DNA from: Alphaproteobacteria bacterium
Lineage (GTDB): Bacteria > Pseudomonadota > Alphaproteobacteria > Rickettsiales > UBA6187
Assembly (NCBI GenBank): GCA_024280585.1
Contig: JAJRPW010000119.1
Coordinates: forward strand, 1-13,194
Direction of reading: 5' to 3'
DNA length: 13,194 nucleotides
A program made the position numbers and the translations under genes. This document shows positions 8,401-13,194 of this stretch, one piece after another. The notes beneath the pieces are model-generated. The model had not been told where the DNA came from and searched no databases. It saw only the letters and a program-made list of their open reading frames with translations. Numbering within the stretch: the stretch's first letter is position 1; every line of letters begins with the position of its first letter.

Positions 8401-8961
8401 GTCAAAAAAATCGAGTCGGAGGCCTTTTTCGCTATCACTGGAGATTATATCGATTATGCTCCCCCGCACGGCAAATTCTCCAGCCTCATTGGCCGTTGCT
8501 GAGTGGATATATCCGCTCTTGACCAAATGGTCAATTAACTCTTTGCGATTTACTTCATCACCTTCATGCGCCTTAAATGTAAGCTCAGTAAGCTTTTTAG
8601 CGGGTGGAACGCGTTGCAGCAAGGCATTAACGGTTGTCACTATGATCAAACCGTGCCTGTTTTTTAACGTTGCAACCTCACATAACGACTCAGTCCTAAG
8701 ATTTGTAACGTGCATACTCGGAGAAACACGGTCATAGGGCAAACAATCCCATGCTGGAATTTGTATTATTTTCGTTGTTGGAGAGAAATATCTGATATTT
8801 TTAGCGATAGCAGCCATACGTTTATCGTCACGAGCTACAAATATAACGCCATCTCTTGACTGATCGGCTAAATTTGATGCAATTATGGCGTCTGCGCCTT
8901 CGATCAGCGGAGATATGGAACTGTCTAATCCTAGTTTTTCTAAATCTATCAAGTAGGTCAT
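5491..8961 (-). CDS. mfd: Transcription-repair coupling factor Mfd
   Basis: Mfd removes RNA polymerase stalled at DNA lesions and recruits UvrA for nucleotide excision repair. Its 1156 residues match the family length. The UvrB-like N-terminal module carries GEFAVRGSIIDI (161-172) and RLDFFDD (182-188); Arg166, Arg182 and Phe186 align with UvrA-contact residues known in E. coli. The RNA polymerase-interacting domain begins near 487 (VVHNEHGLGRF). The RecG-like motor has Walker A GDVGFGKTE (635-643), DEEQ (738-741), SATPIPRT (764-771) and motif VI LYQMRGRVGR (905-914). The TRCF domain ends the protein. Motif II is followed by LFGVVQKE instead of the usual H/R-FGVxHKE. The ATG at 8961 directly abuts GGAG, whereas a TTG three codons later (8952) is nine bases from it, so the true start may be TTG. 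It follows dxs by 45 bases. Confidence 0.98.
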   Translation of the reverse strand: MTYLIDLEKLGLDSSISPLIEGADAIIASNLADQSRDGVIFVARDDKRMAAIAKNIRYFSPTTKIIQIPAWDCLPYDRVSPSMHVTNLRTESLCEVATLKNRHGLIIVTTVNALLQRVPPAKKLTELTFKAHEGDEVNRKELIDHLVKSGYIHSATANEAGEFAVRGSIIDIISSDSEKGLRLDFFDDKLEVIRLFDPLTQISAGKRKTVSLMPTSEVVMDEESIEKFRNNYRRLFGAIQASDPLYEAISEGRNYAGMEHWLPLFYDKLDSLFDYLPNCPLIFDHLAIEAHNERLEIIIDYYKSREESTNSGFSSSGSYKAIPPKMLYLDEEEWEQNLSGRKIIKTSIFKLPDSDGAIELAYKSVPNFSTEAKTTKTNAFDLLSKFLFEKRAQRKIITCHSEGSRERMRKMLCEHDIHVVIIDKFEQAKKVKAKTIGLTILALESGFESDEYVVISEQDIVGERLNAGRKLKRKSENFLTEAASLSEGELVVHNEHGLGRFETLETLVISGENHDCLRIIYHGGDKLYVPVENIEILSRYGSEKETDQLDKLGSASWQARKSKIKKRIKNIAEGLIKIAAERELKTAPELEAMAGLYEEFCSRFPYAETEDQLRCIEDVAKDLMSGRPMDRLICGDVGFGKTEIALRASFIAASCNEHKQVAIICPTTLLCRQHYQTFKKRFAEFPFEVRDLSRLTPPKNVKETKKYIENGRADIVIGTHALLAKSIKFKNLGLVIIDEEQLFGVVQKERFKQLRSGIHILSLSATPIPRTLQMSLSGIKDLSIIATPPIDRLAIRSFSMPFDPVIIRNAILREHYRGGHTFFVVPKIKDLDEIESKLKALIPEVKMVRAHGQMPPVQLDQTMSDFYDGKYDVLLSTNIIGSGIDLPTANTIIIHRADMFGLSQLYQMRGRVGRGKIRAYAYFTTPPKRVPSKTAIKRLEVIQSLDSLGAGFNLASHDMDIRGAGNLVGDEQSGHIKEVGIELYQQMLKDAIEKAKLSGQNEGDADEKWSPHINLGIPVLIPEKYVANLDLRLGLYRRIADLKTEDDLEAIAVELIDRFGKLPEEVLNLLDIMKIKQLCIQAGVEKIDAGPKGIMLTFYRNKFKNTEALLQYIMTNPLKTKIRGDQKLVLMNDWKGAKERLEGTKKSLNKIAELAV

Positions 8962-9006
8962 CTCCAGACGAGATTTACACTATATAGCAATATTTTGCAA
9001 TAATTT

Positions 9007-10914
9007 TTAAGCAACTTTCATAGATTTTGTCTCAAAATTTTCAAGAACGGTTTTTATAATAGTACCGGCATTCAAACCGGATCTTTGATACATATCATAT
9101 TGACTCGTATGCTCAATAAAAACATCTGGAATATATAGATTTTTTACTTTAAGAGTGCTATCTAATAGGCTGTTTTTATTTAACAAATCCAAAACCAAAG
9201 ATGCAAAGCCACCAACAGCACCTTCTTCGATTGTAAGCAGTAACTGATGATTTTTTGCTAGACTTACAAGCAACTCCTCATCTAAAGGTTTAGCAAATCT
9301 TGCATCAGCAATTGTCACTGAAATACCAAGTTTTTCCAGTTGCTTAGATGCCTTTTGCACTTCCTGCAACCTCGTCCCCAAAGATAATATAGCGATATCG
9401 GAACCGCGGCTAATTATCCGCCCTTTGCCAATCTCTAAAATCTCTGCAATTTCAGGAACTTCGATGCCAACCCCCTCACCACGAGGATAACGAAATGCAC
9501 TCGGTCTGTCGTCTATACTAGCTGCTGTTGCTACCATTTTTGCTAATTCCGCCTCGTCAGATGGTGCCATTACCACAAAATTCGGTAAATTCGCCAAAAA
9601 TGCAATATCGAACGATCCGGCATGAGTCGGCCCATCTGAACCGACCAGTCCAGCGCGGTCAATAGCAAAACGAACAGGCAGCTTTTGCACGGCAACATCA
9701 TGCACAATCTGGTCGTATGCACGCTGTAAAAACGTAGAATATATCGCACAAAATGGCTTAAATCCTTCACATGCAAGACCAGCAGCAAAAGTCACGGCAT
9801 GCTGCTCGGCGATCCCTACGTCAAATAGCCGCTCCGGAAATTTTTCGGCAAATTTATCCAATCCCGTTCCCTCGGGCATAGCAGCGGTTATACCAACAAT
9901 TTTATCGTCTTTTTCAGCCTCTTTTATCAGCTGTTTTGCAAAAACATCGGTATATTTGGGAGCGTTAACTGACGATTTATTCTGCCGACCACTTGTAGCA
10001 TCAAACTTCCCTACAGCATGTAAACTAGAGTCTTTTGCCTCCGGCATTTCATAACCACGCCCCTTTTCAGTGACAACATGTATTAAAATAGGGTGATTAA
10101 GGCTTTGATCGCTCTTTATATTCTTCAAAATAGGCACTAATTGTGCTAAATTGTGGCCATCAACAGGACCAACATAATAAAAGCCCATTTCCTCGAAAAA
10201 ATTACCCCCCGCCCAAAAATCTTTAGTATATTGCTCGGTTTTTCGCGCCGCTTTTTCAATGGCATTAGGCAAATGACTCGCCACATTTTTTGCTATATTT
10301 CTGAAGGTTAGGTAGGGCTTTGAAGATATCAGGCGAGATAAATAGCCACTCATCGCACCCACCGCCGGAGCAATCGACATTTTGTTATCATTAAGAATCA
10401 CAATCATGCGCGTATTCATCGCACCAGCATTATTCATGGCCTCATAGGCCATGCCAGCACTCATGGCACCATCACCAATAACAGCAATGGTTTCAAAGCT
10501 TTCCTGCTTAAGATCCCGCGCAGTTGCCATCCCTAACGCAGCTGATATAGAGGTGGAACTGTGACCGGCACCAAAAGGATCATACTCACTCTCGGATCGC
10601 TTGGTAAAGCCCGACAGACCGCCTTTTTGCCGCAAAGTTTCGATTCTATCCTTGCGCCCGGTTAAAATTTTATGTGGATAAGTCTGATGCCCAACATCCC
10701 ATATGATTTTATCGTCAGGAGTGTTAAAAACATGGTGTAAAGCAACAGTAAGCTCAACAACGCCAAGCCCCGCACCTAAATGCCCACCGGTTTTAGACAC
10801 GGCCTCAATGGTTTTTTCGCGCACCTCCTCACTTAAAAGCTGTAAATCCTTGATAGTAAGGGTTTTTAAGTCTTTTGCGTCGTCTATTCGATCTAAAATG
10901 CTTATATTTTCCAT
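9007..10914 (-). CDS. dxs: 1-deoxy-D-xylulose-5-phosphate synthase
   Basis: Dxs condenses pyruvate and glyceraldehyde 3-phosphate, using thiamine diphosphate, in the first step of the MEP isoprenoid pathway. At 635 residues it is close to the E. coli enzyme (620). Visible features are GGHLGAGLG (43-51, with His45), the cofactor motif GDGAMSAGMAYEAMNNAG (147-164) ending near NDNKMSI, Glu370 in DVGIAEQHAV, Arg398, Arg420 and His431; the last four fall at E. coli numbering. YPRG (476-479) and the transketolase C-terminal domain follow. The start gives the expected N-terminus (ILDRI...LKTL), but the bases before it hold only AAAAGA and no clear Shine-Dalgarno. mfd lies 45 bases downstream on the same strand, so cotranscription is likely. 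Confidence 0.98.
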   Translation of the reverse strand: MENISILDRIDDAKDLKTLTIKDLQLLSEEVREKTIEAVSKTGGHLGAGLGVVELTVALHHVFNTPDDKIIWDVGHQTYPHKILTGRKDRIETLRQKGGLSGFTKRSESEYDPFGAGHSSTSISAALGMATARDLKQESFETIAVIGDGAMSAGMAYEAMNNAGAMNTRMIVILNDNKMSIAPAVGAMSGYLSRLISSKPYLTFRNIAKNVASHLPNAIEKAARKTEQYTKDFWAGGNFFEEMGFYYVGPVDGHNLAQLVPILKNIKSDQSLNHPILIHVVTEKGRGYEMPEAKDSSLHAVGKFDATSGRQNKSSVNAPKYTDVFAKQLIKEAEKDDKIVGITAAMPEGTGLDKFAEKFPERLFDVGIAEQHAVTFAAGLACEGFKPFCAIYSTFLQRAYDQIVHDVAVQKLPVRFAIDRAGLVGSDGPTHAGSFDIAFLANLPNFVVMAPSDEAELAKMVATAASIDDRPSAFRYPRGEGVGIEVPEIAEILEIGKGRIISRGSDIAILSLGTRLQEVQKASKQLEKLGISVTIADARFAKPLDEELLVSLAKNHQLLLTIEEGAVGGFASLVLDLLNKNSLLDSTLKVKNLYIPDVFIEHTSQYDMYQRSGLNAGTIIKTVLENFETKSMKVA

Positions 10915-10930
10915 AAAAATCTTTTATCAC

Positions 10931-10936
10931 ATTATA
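10931..10936 (-). promoter_or_regulatory. Candidate -10 element of dxs
   Basis: TATAAT on the minus strand lies 16 bases before the dxs ATG. The best -35 candidate upstream is poor (TTGTGG at a 19-base spacing). If this box is used, transcription would begin near 10924 and leave a leader of only about ten bases, which fits the missing Shine-Dalgarno. In such AT-rich sequence a chance match is possible. Confidence 0.35.
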
Positions 10937-11044
10937 TATGCTTCGTATACAATACCCACAACCAAAACACCACATAAAAATACCACAAAGTAAAAAAAAA
11001 TATACAAATTTATTAAATATTTAAGCATTTCTATGTTACAATGG

Positions 11045-11053
11045 TGTGGATAA
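11045..11053 (-). promoter_or_regulatory. DnaA box (perfect TTATCCACA)
   Basis: The plus strand reads TGTGGATAA, the reverse complement of the DnaA consensus TTATCCACA. It stands in the AT-rich dxs-virB3 spacer, 18 bases from a second box in the opposite orientation. TGGATAA here also pairs with TTATCCA of the second box, so the two could instead form a 7-base RNA stem. Confidence 0.45.
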
Positions 11054-11071
11054 GAATATTGTAGTGTAATT

Positions 11072-11080
11072 TTATCCAAA
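11072..11080 (+). promoter_or_regulatory. DnaA-box-like 9-mer TTATCCAAA
   Basis: It differs from TTATCCACA at one position, an A that relaxed DnaA consensus sequences allow. It is inverted relative to the perfect box at 11045-11053 and lies upstream of the TATAAT at 11110. Confidence 0.35.
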
Positions 11081-11106
11081 GTAGTAATATTTCGGTAATA
11101 ATTTTA

Positions 11107-11115
11107 TGCTATAAT
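11107..11115 (+). promoter_or_regulatory. Candidate extended -10 promoter of virB3-virB4
   Basis: TGCTATAAT matches the extended -10 form TGnTATAAT. No good -35 hexamer stands 16-18 bases upstream, which extended -10 promoters can tolerate. Transcription would begin near 11122 and give a leader of about 70 bases before virB3. The first TTAA-N6-TTAA element overlaps its downstream edge. Confidence 0.45.
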
Positions 11116-11159
11116 TAACTGTAATTAAGCTATCAAAATTTTAACTTAATTATAATTAA
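11115..11159 (+). repeat. Two TTAA-N6-TTAA elements
   Basis: TTAACTGTAATTAA (11115-11128) and TTAATTATAATTAA (11146-11159, a perfect 14-base palindrome) share the form TTAA-N6-TTAA and begin 31 bases apart, close to three helical turns. They flank the predicted virB3 transcription start. They resemble the alphaproteobacterial CtrA site TTAA-N7-TTAA but have a six-base gap. AT-richness makes chance matches more likely. Confidence 0.35.
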
Positions 11160-11190
11160 TTATGTATATTTTTATTTAGAGGAAAAGCAT

Positions 11191-11496
11191 ATGGCGGCTT
11201 CAGATGGCGGTCAATTAGAGATAGACATGGTATTCCTGGGACTCACGCGCCCTTCAATGCTCTTCGGTGTAAGCTATACTGTTGTTATGGCGTACTTTTT
11301 CACATGTATGATGTATTTCGTTCTTACCTCCGATTTTAAAGGATTTGGGGCAATGTTTCCATTGCATGGAATCGCGTATATAGCATCGCAAAAAGAACCG
11401 CTATTTCTGGAATTATTTATGATAAGACAACAAAAATGTAATAGATGTAAGAATAAATTATATCATGGGATGACTAACTCTTATGACGTGATGTAA
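11191..11496 (+). CDS. virB3: Type IV secretion system protein VirB3
   Basis: VirB3 is a small inner-membrane subunit that works with the VirB4 ATPase in type IV secretion. The 101-residue protein has the family pattern: VFLGLTRPSMLFGVSYT (14-30) runs into a long hydrophobic stretch (to about 47), then PLHGIAYIASQKEPLFLELF (57-76). The C-terminus KCNRCKNKLYHGMTNSYD, with Cys83-x-x-Cys86, is the type I associate with Rickettsiales VirB3. A strong AGAGGAAA ribosome binding site precedes the ATG. virB4 follows after 54 bases on the same strand. No virB1 or virB2 precedes it, which fits the scattered vir loci of Rickettsiales, where virB3 and virB4 begin a cluster with virB6 genes. Confidence 0.93.
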   Translation: MAASDGGQLEIDMVFLGLTRPSMLFGVSYTVVMAYFFTCMMYFVLTSDFKGFGAMFPLHGIAYIASQKEPLFLELFMIRQQKCNRCKNKLYHGMTNSYDVM

Positions 11497-11515
11497 TTGA
11501 GTGTTATAAAATAAA

Positions 11516-11544
11516 TAAGTAATAGTTTTTTAACTAATAACTTA
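11516..11544 (+). repeat. Imperfect hairpin before virB4
   Basis: TAAGTAATAGTT (11516-11527) can pair with AACTAATAACTTA (11532-11544) around a TTTT loop, giving eleven pairs with one mismatch and one bulge. All but two pairs are A-T, so it is weak and not a terminator. It ends beside the AGG that serves virB4, so it could tune virB4 translation relative to virB3. Confidence 0.3.
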
Positions 11545-11550
11545 GGTAAT

Positions 11551-13194
11551 ATGTTTAAATTAACGCGAAAACGTACTCAAAAGCAAAAAATTGCAAACAG
11601 GGAATTTCCAGAGTCGGAGTTTATCCCTTATAAATATCACTGGAATAACCACACGATATTAATGAAAGATGACGGCCTCATGCAAGTCATAAGATTAGGC
11701 GGTTATTCTTTCGAAACCGCAGATGACGAAGATGTGGATATAAGAAAAAGCATCCGTAATATACTCCTAAAAGGCATAGGAACCGGCAGTATGAGCCTTT
11801 ATTTTCATATCGTAAGGCGACGTGAAACGCCATTTAGTTCAAATATTAAAGATCATAATATGCCTCCAGGCTTCGCCTCTTATCTCGAAGAACAATGGAG
11901 GGAAAAACATAAATCGCAACAAAGCTTTGTTAATGAGCTATACATCTCTGTAATTAGAAAACAAAACAAGCAAGGAATAGCATTTTTGGAATCTACGTTG
12001 GAAAAAATCCAGCAGAAGGCAGATAAAACCCTTTGGGGCAAAAATATGAGGGAATCCTGTGAAGAGCTTGATGAAATGACCTCGCGGATTGTAAGCACTC
12101 TACGTGATTATAAGCCGGAATTGCTCGGCACGGTTGAAACTGAAGACGGCGTTTTTTCAGAAATATTAGAGTTTTTAGGAAAACTTGTTAATTGCGGTGA
12201 AGGCTCTCCGATGCTTATGCCATCGATGAATATTTCGGAATATATTCCAACTAACAGGCTTTATTTTGGGCAGAAAGCAATTGAGGTGAGAGGTTCAAAT
12301 AAAAGCCGTTTTGCAGGGATTGTGAGTATAAAAGAATATCCAAGCCAGTCTTCTGCAACGATGCTGGATAGCTTTTTGCAAATGCCATTTGAACTGATTA
12401 TATCACAGTCATTTTCATTTATCGACAGAACTGTTGCGATTAACCAAATGAGAATCCAGCAGGGACGGATGATTGCGGCGGGCGACGTTGCAGTATCACA
12501 AATTGATGAAATTAACGAAGCTCTTGACCAGTCAATGAGTGGGTTAATTGGCTTCGGCAAGCATCATATCACAATTTTATGTATTGAAGATTCCAAAAAA
12601 GCCCTGGAAAACGCTGTAGCAATGGCGTCAACGGAGCTTGGTAATGCCGGTGGAATTCCAGTACGGGAAAAAATTAATCTGGAGCCTGCATATTGGGCGC
12701 AATTGCCAGGAAATGATAGTTTCGCCATCAGAAGAGCCACTATAAACACATTAAATTTATCAAGTTTTGCATCTATGCATAACTATCCAACCGGTCAAGA
12801 AAAAGGCAATCATTGGGGCGATCACGTAACAGTTTTGGATACTACCTCGGGAACACCTTTTTTCTTCAATTTCCATGTAAGAGATGTCGGACACACAACT
12901 ATTATTGGCCCTACGGGAGCTGGTAAAACGGTATTGATGAATTTTTTATGCGCACAAGCTCGCAAATTTTATTGCCGCATGTTCTTCTTCGATAAAGACC
13001 GGGGCGCAGAAATATTCATCCGCTCACTTGAGGGGGTTTATGTTGTCATAGACCCAAGCAAACCATGTGGATTCAACCCGTTTTCACTGCCCGATAGTGG
13101 TGATAACAGGATATTTTTAACAGATTTTATGAAGCATTTAGTGACTGTTAACGGTGAATCTTTGAATGCAGAAGATATGGTTCGTATTGATGAC
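11551..13194 (+). CDS. virB4: Type IV secretion ATPase VirB4, N-terminal part (3' end outside window)
   Basis: VirB4 is the large ATPase at the inner-membrane base of the type IV secretion channel, powering assembly and substrate transfer. The frame stays open to the window end: 548 residues of a family usually near 800. The N-terminal domain (1-430) includes the substrate-independent region with YPTGQEKGNHWGDHV (412-426) and SGTPFFFNFH (433-442). The Walker A loop GPTGAGKT (453-460) is followed by FFFDKDRGAEIFIRSL (478-493) and CGFNPFSLPDS (506-516), all characteristic. Walker B and the later motifs lie beyond the edge. Start: the ATG at 11551 has AGG five bases upstream, a weak ribosome binding site after a possible hairpin. 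No frameshift is seen in the visible part. With virB3 it should form one transcript, presumably continuing into virB6-type genes. Confidence 0.96.
   Translation, partial: MFKLTRKRTQKQKIANREFPESEFIPYKYHWNNHTILMKDDGLMQVIRLGGYSFETADDEDVDIRKSIRNILLKGIGTGSMSLYFHIVRRRETPFSSNIKDHNMPPGFASYLEEQWREKHKSQQSFVNELYISVIRKQNKQGIAFLESTLEKIQQKADKTLWGKNMRESCEELDEMTSRIVSTLRDYKPELLGTVETEDGVFSEILEFLGKLVNCGEGSPMLMPSMNISEYIPTNRLYFGQKAIEVRGSNKSRFAGIVSIKEYPSQSSATMLDSFLQMPFELIISQSFSFIDRTVAINQMRIQQGRMIAAGDVAVSQIDEINEALDQSMSGLIGFGKHHITILCIEDSKKALENAVAMASTELGNAGGIPVREKINLEPAYWAQLPGNDSFAIRRATINTLNLSSFASMHNYPTGQEKGNHWGDHVTVLDTTSGTPFFFNFHVRDVGHTTIIGPTGAGKTVLMNFLCAQARKFYCRMFFFDKDRGAEIFIRSLEGVYVVIDPSKPCGFNPFSLPDSGDNRIFLTDFMKHLVTVNGESLNAEDMVRIDD

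Larger units (their letters stand above)
10915..11190. other. Very AT-rich divergent intergenic spacer, possible origin or control region
   Basis: This 276-base spacer separates the minus-strand dxs and plus-strand virB3. By my count 34 of 180 bases in 10981-11160 are G or C (about 19%), far below the flanking genes. It includes a run of nine A (10992-11000), two DnaA-box-like 9-mers in inverted orientation (11045-11053 and 11072-11080), two TTAA-N6-TTAA elements (11115-11128 and 11146-11159) and promoter-like boxes for both flanking genes. No coding potential was seen. It may simply be a divergent promoter region, or it may be a replication origin or DnaA-controlled region. Confidence 0.5.

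Noticed and set aside
8339..8737. 132-codon open frame on the plus strand inside mfd
   Set aside because: It is antisense to the conserved UvrA-binding region of Mfd, has no homology I recognise and no supporting ribosome binding site; a shadow frame.
11013..11024. TTAA-N4-TTAA near the virB3 spacer start, considered as a CtrA site
   Set aside because: The spacing is neither seven nor the six seen in the other two elements; most likely AT-rich chance.
1..13194. Search for CRISPR arrays, transposases, integrases, tRNA/rRNA genes, toxin-antitoxin pairs or defence genes
   Set aside because: No regularly spaced repeats, no such protein motifs and no RNA gene folds were found by reading the sequence.

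Overview
The window looks like a piece of chromosome from a flagellated alphaproteobacterium of low to moderate G+C, most likely a member of, or close to, the Rickettsiales. The pointers are an FtsZ with a long acidic linker ending in the alphaproteobacterial-type tail DIPAFLRRKA, and a virB3-virB4 pair opening a type IV secretion locus without virB1 or virB2. The VirB3 ends in the Cys-x-x-Cys tail I associate with Rickettsiales. This placement rests on motif reading, not on a database search. I see no transposon, integrase, tRNA, rRNA or CRISPR array, and the genes look intact apart from those cut by the two window edges.

Layout from left to right. (1) 2-820 is the 3' part of ftsZ. It is followed after 9 bases by a prepilin-like gene (830-1570) and then an unrecognised 161-residue gene (1654-2139), which has its own weak promoter candidate and an inverted repeat. 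(2) On the minus strand, a flavin reductase-like gene (2937-3425) and dapB (2141-2935) are one base apart, so almost certainly one transcript. dapB meets the unknown gene tail to tail with a single base between the stop codons. (3) A divergent spacer with a TATAAT box and a dyad (3523-3545) precedes motA-motB (3582-5466), the flagellar stator pair. (4) On the minus strand, dxs (9007-10914) is followed by mfd (5491-8961). (5) An extremely AT-rich spacer (10915-11190) separates dxs from virB3 (11191-11496) and virB4 (11551 to the window end, partial).

Functionally, ftsZ serves cell division, DapB supplies diaminopimelate for peptidoglycan and lysine, MotAB powers the flagellum and anchors to peptidoglycan, Dxs starts the MEP isoprenoid pathway, Mfd couples DNA repair to transcription, and VirB3/VirB4 are the inner-membrane and ATPase parts of a secretion apparatus.

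The points most worth a second look are non-coding. The dxs-virB3 spacer is about 19% G+C over 10981-11160. It carries one perfect and one near-consensus DnaA box in inverted orientation, with further DnaA-box matches in the flanking genes. It also has two TTAA-N6-TTAA elements around the putative virB3 start of transcription. The genes on either side point away from it. It could be a replication origin or a DnaA-responsive control region, and neither is proven here. Among the proteins, a prepilin-like gene directly behind ftsZ, a MotB with Asn in place of the usual Asp/Glu in its peptidoglycan-binding GHTD motif, and an Mfd with an unusual motif II context stand out.
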